From Hymenobacter duratus (GTDB lineage: Bacteria; Bacteroidota; Bacteroidia; Cytophagales; Hymenobacteraceae), in assembly GCF_014698995.1 (NCBI RefSeq), contig NZ_JACWZZ010000002.1, forward strand, positions 496,001 to 560,000: 64,000 nt of DNA, read 5' to 3'. Position 1 is the first letter of the stretch. Every line of letters starts with the position of its first letter. The position numbers and the translations under genes were made by a program. The notes beneath the pieces are model-generated. The model had not been told where the DNA came from. It saw only the letters and a program-made list of their open reading frames with translations, and made no database searches. This document shows positions 1-8,015 of this stretch, one piece after another.

Positions 1-1164
1 CAGAACGTGCCGCCGGAGGCGACGCCGTTTCAGATGCAGGGCAACATCTATCTGCCCAAAAAGCTGCCGGCTACGCCTGAGCGGGTGGCTTCGCTGAAAG
101 TGCCGGCCGGCTTCACTATCAGCAAGTACGCCGAGGGCCTTGATGCACCGCGCATGCTGGCCCAGGCCCCGAACGGCGACCTGTACGTGAGCAACCGCGT
201 GAAAGGCACCGTGACCTTGCTGCGCGACGCCAACAAGGACGGCAAGGTGGAACTGACGAAGCAGGTGGCGCAGAAGCCGCATCTGCACGGGCTGGCGCTA
301 AAGGATGGCAAGCTGTACATGGCGGCGGTGCGGGAGCTGTACGTGGCCGACGTGAAGGCCGATGGCACGCTGGGTGAGCTGAAAACGCTGTACAAGGACC
401 TGCCCGACGCGGGCCAGCACGCCAACCGCACGCTGCAGTTCGGGCCCGACGGCAAGCTGTACCTCTCGGTGGGCAGCACCTGCAACGCCTGCGACGAGGA
501 CAACCCCGAAAACGCCACGCTGCTGCAGGTGAACACCGACGGCTCGGGCCGCACGGTGTATGCCACGGGCCTGCGCAACACCATCGGCTTCGACTGGCAC
601 CCCACCACCAAGGCCCTGTTTGGCATGGACCACGGCATCGACTGGCTCGGGGACGAGGACCAGCAGGAAGAACTGAACCTGTTGAAGCCGGGCGGCAACT
701 ACGGCTGGCCGTCTATCATCGCCGATGGCAAGCCTTACCCGGCCAACAAGCCCAAGAGCGGCGAAACCTACGCCCAGTTTGACGCCAAAGCCGTGCGGCC
801 GCTGCTGCTGTATAAGGCGCATTCGGCACCGCTGGGACTGGTGTTCAACCGCAGCCAGCAACTGCCGGCTGAGTACCAGAACACGGCCTTCGTGACGATG
901 CACGGCTCCTGGAACCGGGCGCAGCCGTCGGGCTACAAGATTGTGCGGGTGCGCTTCAACGAGCAGGGGCAGCCCCAGCAGTTCGAGGATTTCGTGACGG
1001 GCTGGCTGGTGGAGAACGACAAGTCGGAGTTTGGGCGGCCGTGCGCCATCGTGCAGGCCGCGGATGGGTCGCTGCTGGTGTCGGATGATGACAACGGGGT
1101 GATTTACCGGGTGGCGTACACGGGTGGCGGGAAGGCCGTGAAGAAGGAGAAGAAGCGGGGGTAA
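1..1164 (+). CDS. PQQ/sorbosone dehydrogenase-like beta-propeller protein, 5'-truncated
   Basis: The reading frame is open from the first base of the window, so the true start and any signal peptide lie upstream; the GTG at position 7 is only the first possible start inside the window. The visible part has the repeating blade pattern of the soluble glucose/sorbosone dehydrogenase family: MLAQAPNGDLYVSN near the front, LQFGPDGKLYLSVG in the middle, then TGLRNTIGFDWHP, and LLVSDDDNGVIYRV at the end. Members are usually periplasmic PQQ-binding sugar or aldose dehydrogenases, but many Bacteroidota homologues have no known substrate. The protein ends in a lysine-rich tail (KKEKKRG). The family is well supported; the substrate and PQQ use are inference. 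Confidence 0.8.
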   Translation, partial: QNVPPEATPFQMQGNIYLPKKLPATPERVASLKVPAGFTISKYAEGLDAPRMLAQAPNGDLYVSNRVKGTVTLLRDANKDGKVELTKQVAQKPHLHGLALKDGKLYMAAVRELYVADVKADGTLGELKTLYKDLPDAGQHANRTLQFGPDGKLYLSVGSTCNACDEDNPENATLLQVNTDGSGRTVYATGLRNTIGFDWHPTTKALFGMDHGIDWLGDEDQQEELNLLKPGGNYGWPSIIADGKPYPANKPKSGETYAQFDAKAVRPLLLYKAHSAPLGLVFNRSQQLPAEYQNTAFVTMHGSWNRAQPSGYKIVRVRFNEQGQPQQFEDFVTGWLVENDKSEFGRPCAIVQAADGSLLVSDDDNGVIYRVAYTGGGKAVKKEKKRG

Positions 1165-1192
1165 TTTGCTTTCAGGCACCCCACTACCTGAC

Positions 1193-1285
1193 CGTCATGC
1201 TGAGCTTGTCGAAGCATCTCGCGTGCTGAGGTTGTGGTGGTGATTACTACACTAGCGAGATGCTTCGGCTGCGCTCAGCATGACG
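1193..1285. repeat. REP-like imperfect palindrome, GTCATGCTGAGC family
   Basis: The arms at 1193-1222 and 1255-1285 are inverted copies that begin CGTCATGCTGAGC and run into GAAGCATCTCGC, with a few mismatches and a spacer of about 32 bases. The same arm sequence recurs at 3991-4079. The element fills the gap between the sugar-dehydrogenase-like gene and dctA. It could act as a transcript-end hairpin for the upstream gene. It resembles dispersed REP/MITE-like elements. Confidence 0.8.
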
Positions 1286-1383
1286 TTCTTTGGGGAATGA
1301 CGGTCTTTTCAGCGTGGTTTTATTGGGTGAATGACGCGCTGTCTGCTTCCTGAGGGCTTGCTTCTCTCCTATCTTGCCGCGGC

Positions 1384-2664
1384 ATGAAGAAACTTTCGCG
1401 TAATCTGACCTTCCAGGTGCTGACGGCCATTGTGCTGGGGGTGCTGGTGGGTACGTTCTTTCCGGGCGTGGGCACGGCGCTGCAGCCGCTGGGCAAGGTG
1501 TTTATCAACCTGATTAAGATGCTCATCGGGCCCGTCATTTTCCTGACGGTGGTGCTGGGCATTGGGAGTATCGGGGATTTGAAAAAGGTGGGGCGCGTGG
1601 GCGGCAAGGCGCTGCTGTACTTTGAAATCGTGACGACGCTGGCGCTGGTGATTGGGGTGGCGGCAGCCAACCTGACCAAGCCCGGCGCGGGCATTGACAC
1701 GAGCGGGGTGGCAGCCAAAGCCGCTGAAACCGAGAAATACACCAAACAAGCCGCCGACATGGACTGGGTGGGTTTCTTCACGCACATCGTGCCCGAGAGC
1801 TTTGTGGGGGCGTTTGCGGAAGGCGACGTACTGCAGGTGCTGCTGGTGGCGGTGCTGTTTGGGCTGGCCCTGACGAAGGTGGGCCCCAAGGTGAGTGCGC
1901 CGCTGATTGCCACGTTTGAGCGCCTGAGCCACGTGTTTTTCGGGGTGCTGGGCATGGTCATGAAGCTGGCGCCCATCGGGGCATTCGGCGGCATGGCCTA
2001 CACCATCGGCACCTACGGCCTCGATACGCTGCTGCCGCTGGCCAAGCTCATGGGAACGGTGTACCTGACCATGGTGCTGTTCATTTTTGGGGTGCTGGGC
2101 GGCATTGCGCGCTACTACGGGTTCAGTTTGTGGCGGCTGCTGGGCTTCATCAAGGAAGAGCTGCTGATTGTGCTGGGCACCTCGTCGTCGGAGTCGGCGC
2201 TGCCGCGGCTGATGGACAAGCTGGAAGCCTATGGCTGCGCGCGGCCGGTGGTGGGGCTGGTGGTGCCCACGGGCTACTCGTTCAACCTCGATGGCACCAC
2301 GATTTACCTGTCGATGGCCAGCATTTTCCTGGCGCAGGCCTTTCAGGTGCCACTTACACTGGTCCAGCAGCTCACCATCATCGGGATTCTGATGCTGACG
2401 AGCAAGGGCGCGGCCGGCGTGACGGGCTCGGGCTTTGTGGTGCTGGCGTCCACGCTGGCCGCCACTAAGGTTATTCCCGTGGAAGGCATGGCCCTGCTGC
2501 TGGGTGTCGACCGGTTTATGTCGGAGGCCCGCGCCATCACCAACATCATCGGCAACGCGGTGGCTACGGTGGTCATTGCCAAGAGCGAAAACGAGTTTGA
2601 TGAGGAGAAAAACCGCGCGGCGCTGGCCGGGCTGGTACTGCCCGAGTCGGATACGGTGGGGTAG
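1384..2664 (+). CDS. dctA: C4-dicarboxylate/amino acid:cation symporter, DctA type
   Basis: This 426-residue inner-membrane carrier belongs to the dicarboxylate/amino acid:cation symporter family, which takes up succinate, fumarate and malate or acidic amino acids with Na+ or H+. The signature elements are present in order: the serine-rich re-entrant loop [12 protein letters not shown] (about residue 260), [13 protein letters not shown] (about 300), the second loop [12 protein letters not shown] (about 340), and the substrate-binding helix [20 protein letters not shown] (about 375). Along its length it resembles E. coli DctA more than GltP, including the ALLYFEIV segment. It starts at an ATG just after a REP-like palindrome and stands alone, convergent with the Nudix gene 15 bases downstream. 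Confidence 0.9.
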   Translation: MKKLSRNLTFQVLTAIVLGVLVGTFFPGVGTALQPLGKVFINLIKMLIGPVIFLTVVLGIGSIGDLKKVGRVGGKALLYFEIVTTLALVIGVAAANLTKPGAGIDTSGVAAKAAETEKYTKQAADMDWVGFFTHIVPESFVGAFAEGDVLQVLLVAVLFGLALTKVGPKVSAPLIATFERLSHVFFGVLGMVMKLAPIGAFGGMAYTIGTYGLDTLLPLAKLMGTVYLTMVLFIFGVLGGIARYYGFSLWRLLGFIKEELLIVLGTSSSESALPRLMDKLEAYGCARPVVGLVVPTGYSFNLDGTTIYLSMASIFLAQAFQVPLTLVQQLTIIGILMLTSKGAAGVTGSGFVVLASTLAATKVIPVEGMALLLGVDRFMSEARAITNIIGNAVATVVIAKSENEFDEEKNRAALAGLVLPESDTVG

Positions 2665-2679
2665 TACTCCACCACTCCG

Positions 2680-3234
2680 CTACAACCCCAGCCTCCGCAG
2701 AGCCAGCAGGCACAGCGCGACAGAGCCGGAAACCCGGATTTCGCCGCGCAGCACCAGGCCTTCTACCTCGTGCAGGGGCACCTGCACTACTTCGATGTTT
2801 TCGGTTTCGTCGAGGTGCTGCTCGGCTATCTGGCGCACGTCGCGGGCCAGGAAGAACGAGAGGAAGTTGGTGTCTTTGGTGGGGTTGTCGAAGACTTCCA
2901 GCAGCGGCTCCACGGTGTCGGAGGCGTAGCCGGTTTCTTCCAGCAGCTCGCGGCGGGCGGCTTCCAGCACGGAGGTTTCGCCTTCATCGACCACGCCGCC
3001 GGGCAGCTCCAGCAGAATCTGGCCGGCGGCGTGCTTGTACTGGCGCACGAAAATGACGTGGTTGTCGGGGGTAATGGGAAACACCAGCACCACGTGGGGC
3101 CGCACGCTCACGAAGTAGTCGTCGAGGTGCTGGCCGCCGGGCAGCTGCACATGGTCGCGGCGCAGCTTGTACCACGGATGCTCGAACACCAGCTCCGATT
3201 TCAGCGTTTTCCAGGGCTCGATTTTCTTGCTCAT
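2680..3234 (-). CDS. Nudix hydrolase, ADP-ribose pyrophosphatase type
   Basis: This 184-residue cytosolic protein has a Nudix box at about residues 80-103 (PGGVVDEGE followed by RRELLEETGY), the Mg2+-binding loop and helix that hydrolyse nucleoside diphosphates linked to another moiety. The spacing between the first Glu and the REL core is one residue longer than the textbook box. The HPWYKLRRD segment near the N terminus and the VRQYKHAAG strand resemble the ADP-ribose/ADP-sugar pyrophosphatase subgroup. It is transcribed divergently from the gene at 3350. The exact substrate cannot be read from the sequence. Confidence 0.88.
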   Translation of the reverse strand: MSKKIEPWKTLKSELVFEHPWYKLRRDHVQLPGGQHLDDYFVSVRPHVVLVFPITPDNHVIFVRQYKHAAGQILLELPGGVVDEGETSVLEAARRELLEETGYASDTVEPLLEVFDNPTKDTNFLSFFLARDVRQIAEQHLDETENIEVVQVPLHEVEGLVLRGEIRVSGSVALCLLALRRLGL

Positions 3235-3349
3235 AATGGTAGTCGGAAAGACGCAAGGTATACGGCAGCGGCCATTGCTGCGTAGTTTCGGCGGGCTGAA
3301 GTGCTGCCCCGCTTGCCCGTTGCCTTTTCATTCTGCCCCGCCTCATTCT

Positions 3350-3904
3350 ATGCCTGCTCTTTCCCCCGACCTGCGCAAAGCCCTGCTCGCCCTGCCCGAG
3401 AAAGAAAAAGACCAGCTTCTGGTACGCCTGGTGGCGCAGGACGCCGTCCTGATCGAGCAACTGGCGTTCCGGCTGCTGGAAGGCGACGAGGCGCTGGAAA
3501 TCCGGCGCCAGCGCCTGCAAATGCAGGTAGATGACCCGGTGCGCGGCTACCACCAAACGCCCAACGACCTGCTCCATATTGTGCGGCAGCTGCAGGCGCG
3601 GCTTGCGTACCACGCCAAAATCACGGGCGATACGCACGGGGAAATCGAACTGACGCTGCGCCTGCTCACCAACATTTTCCGGCACCAGCCCGAGGCCGTG
3701 GCGCGCCTGCACGGCCCCACCCAGCCGCTGCTGCAGCACCTGGCCCGTCGCACCGCTGATGTGCTCAAGCAGGTCGCCAAGCTTCACCCCGACTATTTGG
3801 TCGAGCTGGAAACCAGCCTCAATGAGCTGCTGACGCTGCTGTACGCTTCAGCGGCCGCGCCGCTGGCCCGGGAGCTGGGCGTGCCAGCGAGAATTGAGAA
3901 TTGA
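3350..3904 (+). CDS. conserved-looking helical protein of unknown function
   Basis: This 184-residue protein is not one I recognise. It starts at the ATG at 3350 (MPALSPDLRKALLALPEKEK); the open frame extends further upstream but without a better start. It is Leu-, Arg- and Gln-rich and predicted largely alpha-helical, with no signal peptide, membrane segment or cysteine cluster, so it is probably cytosolic. Its last codons and TGA stop lie inside a 7-base tandem repeat (3889-3923), so the C-terminal residues RIEN are repeat-encoded. Codon use and GC content match its neighbours, which favours a real gene. Confidence 0.65.
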   Translation: MPALSPDLRKALLALPEKEKDQLLVRLVAQDAVLIEQLAFRLLEGDEALEIRRQRLQMQVDDPVRGYHQTPNDLLHIVRQLQARLAYHAKITGDTHGEIELTLRLLTNIFRHQPEAVARLHGPTQPLLQHLARRTADVLKQVAKLHPDYLVELETSLNELLTLLYASAAAPLARELGVPARIEN

Positions 3905-3923
3905 GAATTGAGAATTGAGAATT
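3889..3923. repeat. tandem repeat of GAGAATT, five copies
   Basis: Five perfect consecutive copies of the 7-base unit GAGAATT (equivalently AATTGAG) occupy 3889-3923. The first two copies are inside the reading frame ending at 3904 and supply its stop codon. A decayed array of the same unit sits at 52133-52167 and contains the predicted murC start. Confidence 0.95.
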
Positions 3924-3990
3924 GGAAACGCGCCTCTTAGCAGGACGGGTTGCATTGCCTGTGCTTTTTCGGGTGGGTGTTGCAGGCGTT

Positions 3991-4079
3991 GTCATGCTGA
4001 GCTTGCCGAAGCATCTCTACCGCTTCGCCTGATGCTATTCAACGAAGCGGTAGAGATGCTTCGGCAAGCTCAGCATGAC
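3991..4079. repeat. REP-like perfect palindrome with 37-bp arms
   Basis: The arm at 3991-4027, which begins GTCATGCTGAGCTTGCCGAA, is matched exactly by its reverse complement at 4043-4079, leaving a 15-base loop. The outer part of the arm is shared with the element at 1193-1285; the inner part (TCTACCGCTTCG) is not. No T-tract follows, so this looks like a dispersed palindromic element rather than a simple terminator. It lies between two convergent genes. Confidence 0.93.
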
Positions 4080-4121
4080 GGAACCGATGTTTGTGCAAAA
4101 CTCTAGGCACGCTTTACCTAT

Positions 4122-4565
4122 TTATTTCAGGGCCCGAAACATGATGGGCAGCGTGTAGGCGACGCGCACGGGCTGGCCCTGCACGCGGCCGGGCGTCCAC
4201 CAGGGCATGATGCGCACGAGGCGCAGGGCTTCTTCGTCGAGGCCGGCGCCGAGGCCTTTTACCACCTTCGCATCCTGGATCCGGCCTTCTTCGTCGATGA
4301 TGAAACTGACGTGGACTTTGCCTTCCAGGCCTTTGCGCAGCGCTTCTTCGGGGTAGCGGATTTTGTCGCGCAGAAACCTCTGAAACGCCGGAGCTCCGCC
4401 GGGGAAGGCGGGCATTTGCTCGGCAATGTTGTACACCATCGGTACTGCTGCGGCTCCGGCGGCGGCAGCTTCGGGCTGCGTAAGGGCAGTAGTGCTAGCA
4501 GTCTGGGCGAGTAGCGGGCCCGCAGGCAGCACACACCAGGCCAGCAGAACAAGAACACGGAGCAT
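4122..4565 (-). CDS. short secreted TonB C-terminal-domain protein
   Basis: This is a 147-residue protein when started at the ATG at 4565, which gives a clean signal peptide (MLRVLVLLAWCVLPAGPLLAQ). The upstream in-frame starts would add about 52 residues without signal-peptide character. From about residue 65 to the end it matches the TonB C-terminal fold: IRYPEEALRKGLEGKVHVSF, FIIDEEGRI, AKVVKGLGAGLDEEALRLV and PWWTPGRVQGQPV. TonB domains contact outer-membrane receptors, but true TonB proteins have an N-terminal membrane anchor and a long Pro-rich linker. This one has a signal peptide and a short Ala-rich linker. It may therefore be a free periplasmic TonB-like domain, common in Bacteroidota, rather than an energy transducer. 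Confidence 0.82.
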   Translation of the reverse strand: MLRVLVLLAWCVLPAGPLLAQTASTTALTQPEAAAAGAAAVPMVYNIAEQMPAFPGGAPAFQRFLRDKIRYPEEALRKGLEGKVHVSFIIDEEGRIQDAKVVKGLGAGLDEEALRLVRIMPWWTPGRVQGQPVRVAYTLPIMFRALK

Positions 4566-4736
4566 AGGAACGGGGAGTAACGAGTTGGCCGACAAAGCTA
4601 CTTGCACCGCTAAGCGCGACTGTAACGCCAGCGTTATGCTTGCGTTGTGCTTCTGTTGGGAACGGAAAGCGTATCCTTTCGCGGCTGAAAGCTGTATCTT
4701 AAGTAAGAAACCTTCGCCCACTCTACTCCTACCGCT

Positions 4737-5057
4737 ATGTCAACCCTACCGTCTCCTGACAACGTGCGCCCGCCCCAGAACCTCTCCGATGCCTCCCTGC
4801 GGCAGGCGCTGGACGAGTTGGACAGCAAAATCCGGACGTTGCAAAACCGGGCTCATGCCACCACCGCGGGCGCCACGCACACCTACCACGAACACATTGC
4901 CAGCCTGGAAGCCAAGCGCCACAAGCTGCAGGAGCGCCTCGGTCCGGCTGCCGCGGAAAATGCTGCCTCACCCGCCAACGATTCGGAACGCAACACCTGG
5001 GACGAAATCTGGCGCGGTATCGAGAACCTGCGTGAAGACCTGCGCAACATTATTTAG
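4737..5057 (+). CDS. small coiled-coil protein of unknown function
   Basis: This 106-residue protein has no signal peptide or membrane segment. Two heptad-rich stretches (about residues 18-40, QALDELDSKIRTLQNR, and 52-70, HIASLEAKRHKLQERL) suggest a short helical hairpin or coiled coil. The C terminus (IWRGIENLREDLRNII) is amphipathic. It begins at the ATG at 4737 and is followed by a strong intrinsic terminator, so it appears to be a single-gene unit. I do not recognise a family. Confidence 0.65.
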   Translation: MSTLPSPDNVRPPQNLSDASLRQALDELDSKIRTLQNRAHATTAGATHTYHEHIASLEAKRHKLQERLGPAAAENAASPANDSERNTWDEIWRGIENLREDLRNII

Positions 5058-5092
5058 GACAGCTCCCGCTTTTCCGTTGCTTTACTTGTCAC

Positions 5093-5122
5093 AACGGCAC
5101 CTCCCGCGAGGTGCCGTTTTTT
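5093..5122 (+). terminator. intrinsic terminator after the coiled-coil gene
   Basis: An 11-bp perfect stem (AACGGCACCTC at 5093-5103 with GAGGTGCCGTT at 5108-5118) and a 4-base loop are followed by a T-tract. Confidence 0.92.
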
Positions 5123-5280
5123 GTTGTATCTGGGCGTGTCGGCCGGGTAGGCACCGCAGCAGGTCGGCAGGATTTTGCGCCGTTCGGGCGCCGGATTTAC
5201 CGTTCGCTCAAAAGTAGTTTCGGTTGGGCTGAGGAGCGACTAGGTTTACATCATCAATCAACCTTTCTCCTTCTTCCGCC

Positions 5281-6231
5281 ATGAACCTGACCGCTACCTT
5301 CCGCCCTATTTTTGCTGCCCTGCTTTTCTCCGTTGCCTCCGTTGCCGCCTCTTCGCCAGCCCTGGCCGCGGCCCCAACCATCACCGCCAGCACCGCCGCC
5401 GACACTCCGGCCGCACACCCCAACTTCACGGTGCGGGTAGTGGGCAAGGGCAAGCCCATGCTGCTGATTCCGGGCCTGACCTGCCCCGGCGCGGTGTGGG
5501 ACGAAACGGTGGCCCGCTACCAGAGCCAGTATCAGTGCCACATCATCAGCCTGGCCGGGTTCGGCGGAAATGCGGCCCCGGCTTCTACCGACAAGCTGCT
5601 GCTTAACGTGCGCGACCAGCTGCTGGCCTACATCAAAACGAAGAAACTGAATAAGCCCGTAGTGGTAGGCCACAGCCTGGGCGGCTTTATGGGCCTGTGG
5701 CTGAGCACCACCCAGCCCGAGGCCGTTGGCCCGCTGGTAATCGTGGATTCGCTGCCGTTCATGGCCGCCATTCAGAACCCGGCCCAGACGGTGGAAGGCG
5801 CCCGGCCCATGGCCGAAGGTATGCGCCAGCAGATGGCGGCCGGCAAAATGACCGTGGCCCAGGCCCGCCAGATGAGCGCCGGCTTAGTAACCGATACGGC
5901 CCGCATGACGCAGCTGGCCCGCTGGAGTGCCGCCTCCGAACCCGCCGCCGTAGCTCAGGCCATGTACGACCTGTTCACGACGGACCTGCGCCAGGACATT
6001 GCCCGCGTGCAGCAGCCGGTGCTGGTGCTGGGCGCCTGGGCCGCTTACAAGCAGTTTGGCTCCACCAAGGAAAGCACCCGCGCCATTTTCGCGCAGCAGT
6101 ACGCCAAGCTGCCCCAGCACCGCATCGAAATGTCGGAGGCCGGCCGCCACTTCCTCATGTACGACGACACGGCCTGGTTTTTCCAGCAGACGGACGGTTT
6201 TCTGAAGCAGCATTACGTGGCGAAGAAGTAA
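5281..6231 (+). CDS. secreted alpha/beta hydrolase
   Basis: This 316-residue protein begins with a signal peptide (the hydrophobic stretch at about residues 10-30 ending SSPALAAAP). The alpha/beta-hydrolase fold follows: an oxyanion-region segment LLIPGLTCPG (about 61-70), the nucleophile elbow VVGHSLGG with Ser132, an acid-loop candidate around VLVLGAW (about 245), and the terminal His in EAGRHFLMYD (about 290). Esterases, lipases and other small-molecule hydrolases share this layout, so the substrate cannot be assigned. Export points to a periplasmic or extracellular role. A hairpin terminator follows at 6252. Confidence 0.85.
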   Translation: MNLTATFRPIFAALLFSVASVAASSPALAAAPTITASTAADTPAAHPNFTVRVVGKGKPMLLIPGLTCPGAVWDETVARYQSQYQCHIISLAGFGGNAAPASTDKLLLNVRDQLLAYIKTKKLNKPVVVGHSLGGFMGLWLSTTQPEAVGPLVIVDSLPFMAAIQNPAQTVEGARPMAEGMRQQMAAGKMTVAQARQMSAGLVTDTARMTQLARWSAASEPAAVAQAMYDLFTTDLRQDIARVQQPVLVLGAWAAYKQFGSTKESTRAIFAQQYAKLPQHRIEMSEAGRHFLMYDDTAWFFQQTDGFLKQHYVAKK

Positions 6232-6251
6232 AGCCATATTTTCGGGTCCGC

Positions 6252-6283
6252 CAGGCGCGGCAGTTTGCCGCGCCTGCTTTTCC
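6252..6283 (+). terminator. intrinsic terminator after the secreted hydrolase gene
   Basis: The arms AGGCGCGGCA (6253-6262) and TGCCGCGCCT (6266-6275) form a perfect 10-bp stem with a 3-base loop, followed by a pyrimidine and T-rich run. Confidence 0.8.
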
Positions 6284-6296
6284 TTCTTTTTTTACT

Positions 6297-6881
6297 ATGC
6301 TACCTGAGCACAATTTCGAGGCGCTGCGACTGGAACTCTCCGCCAAAGCCAAAAACGGACTGGATTTTATTGGCGCTGCCACGCTGGTCTGGGCCGCCAT
6401 TGCCTTTGTCTGGACGCTGCCGGTGAGTGTGCCGTCGAAGGGGTTCATTACGTTCTGCGTGGGGGCCGCCGTGCTGCCGCTGGCCGCGCTGCTCTCAAGG
6501 GTGCTGGGCACCACCTGGAAGCTGCCGCACAATCCGCTGCAGCCGCTGGGTTTGTGGCTGAACTTCGCCCAGCTGTTCTACTTTCCGTTCCTGATTTTCA
6601 TGCTTATGCGCTACCCCCAGCATTTCATCATGACCTACGGCATCATCACGGGGGCGCACTTCTTTCCGTATGCGTGGTTTTACCGGGCCTGGCCCTACGC
6701 ATGTATGGCCGGTCTGATTCCGGTGGGCTGCCTGGTGCTGGGTCTGCAGCTTTCCCCGCCAGATCTGTACCTGATTCCGGCTTTTGTGGCCGGGGCGCTG
6801 CTGGTGCTGGGCGGACTGCTGCTGGGCTCGTATCGGCGCAACCGGCAGGCATATCTTCTTACTTCGCCGGCCGGCCGGTAG
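6297..6881 (+). CDS. DUF7010-like integral membrane protein
   Basis: This is a 194-residue protein when started at the ATG at 6297. The opening EALRLELSAKAKNGLDF followed by successive hydrophobic helices matches what I recall of the DUF7010 family of Bacteroidota and Firmicutes. About six membrane segments can be seen, with the motif YGIITGAHFFPYAWFY in the middle. The function is unknown. It is 16 bases upstream of the LytS-type kinase gene on the same strand, so it may be co-transcribed with the two-component system and could be linked to its signal or output. Confidence 0.75.
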   Translation: MLPEHNFEALRLELSAKAKNGLDFIGAATLVWAAIAFVWTLPVSVPSKGFITFCVGAAVLPLAALLSRVLGTTWKLPHNPLQPLGLWLNFAQLFYFPFLIFMLMRYPQHFIMTYGIITGAHFFPYAWFYRAWPYACMAGLIPVGCLVLGLQLSPPDLYLIPAFVAGALLVLGGLLLGSYRRNRQAYLLTSPAGR

Positions 6882-6897
6882 CGGCGGCTCTTCTGCT

Positions 6898-7980
6898 ATG
6901 TTTTCCTACGCCTCGGTGCCCGCCCCCAGCCGCCTCTACTGGCGCGCCCAGCTGATTGGCTGGACTTTATACTTCTTGTTCAATCTGGCGTTGTTCTCGG
7001 CGTTTGGGCGGTTTACGAAGGAACTGCTGCTGACCGTGATGGCCATTGTGCTGCCCATGACTGGCCTCACGCACTGGCTGCGCTACCACATCCGGGCCAA
7101 CGGCTGGGAACAGTTGTCGCCGGGGCCGCTGGTGGGGCGCCTGCTGGTCACGAATGCGCTGCTGTCGGTGCTGAGCCAAGTGATTATCTGGGCGCTGCTA
7201 ATCTGGGTGGTTCGGCCGGGGCCTGATGGCAAGCCGCACGGCTGGGCGCAGTTCATCGGCTACGCGCTCAACGTCAATTTTGTGCTGTGGCTGTGGGCCG
7301 GCTTTTATTTCGGCTGGCACTTCTTCCACCGCTACAAACAGGCCGAAGTGGATAAGTGGAAGCTGGCCGCCGCCGTGCGCGAAGCCGAAATGCGCACCCT
7401 TAAGGCCCAGATCAATCCGCACTTCCTCTTCAACGGCCTCAATAACATCCGGGCTTTGGTGACGGAAAACCCGGCCCGCGCCCGCGACATGATGACGCAC
7501 CTCTCGGATTTGCTGCGCTATTCCATTCAGCTGAACTCGGCTGAGCAGGTGCCGCTGGGCCGCGAGCTGGAAATAGTGGAGCACTACCTGCAGCTGGAAG
7601 CCCTGCAGCTGGAAGAACGGCTGGACTATTCCATCGACGTGGACCCGGCCGCGCTGCCCGTGCTTATTCCGCCCATGACGCTGCAACTGCTCGTGGAAAA
7701 CGCCATCAAGCACGGCCTCGCGCCCCGGCCCGAGGGCGGCTTTATCCGGCTCACGGCCCAGCTCGACGGAGCGGGCCAGCTGCACGTAGCAGTGCGCAAC
7801 ACCGGCCGCTACCAGCCCCAGCCGGGCCACGAAGGCGTGGGCGTGCGCAACGCCCGCGAGCGGCTGGCCCTGCTGTTCGGGCCCGAAGCCTACCTGCACA
7901 TCGACAACGACCCCGCTGAATCCGATACGGTGGTAGCCCAGCTGCGCCTGCCCGTACGGGCCGCCTCTGCCGCCGCATAG
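6898..7980 (+). CDS. LytS/YehU-type sensor histidine kinase
   Basis: This 360-residue inner-membrane protein has about four transmembrane helices in residues 15-145, a short linker, and the His_kinase motif LKAQINPHFLFNGLNN with phospho-acceptor His175. An HATPase domain follows with the N box LLVENAIKHGL (about residue 265) and a G-box region EGVGVRNARERL. This family acts with LytTR response regulators, and the next gene at 8016 encodes one, 35 bases downstream. There is no periplasmic sensor domain, so the membrane region itself probably senses the stimulus. The ATG at 6898 is chosen because it places the first helix near the N terminus. Confidence 0.92.
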   Translation: MFSYASVPAPSRLYWRAQLIGWTLYFLFNLALFSAFGRFTKELLLTVMAIVLPMTGLTHWLRYHIRANGWEQLSPGPLVGRLLVTNALLSVLSQVIIWALLIWVVRPGPDGKPHGWAQFIGYALNVNFVLWLWAGFYFGWHFFHRYKQAEVDKWKLAAAVREAEMRTLKAQINPHFLFNGLNNIRALVTENPARARDMMTHLSDLLRYSIQLNSAEQVPLGRELEIVEHYLQLEALQLEERLDYSIDVDPAALPVLIPPMTLQLLVENAIKHGLAPRPEGGFIRLTAQLDGAGQLHVAVRNTGRYQPQPGHEGVGVRNARERLALLFGPEAYLHIDNDPAESDTVVAQLRLPVRAASAAA

Positions 7981-8015
7981 CCAGTATCCTGTTACCTCTC
8001 ACCCCCAACTCTCCC

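Noticed and set aside
1193-4079. The two palindromes as ends of one insertion sequence or composite transposon.
   Set aside because: The DNA between them holds ordinary genes (dctA, Nudix, a helical protein) with no transposase, and each element is itself a complete palindrome, not a terminal half.
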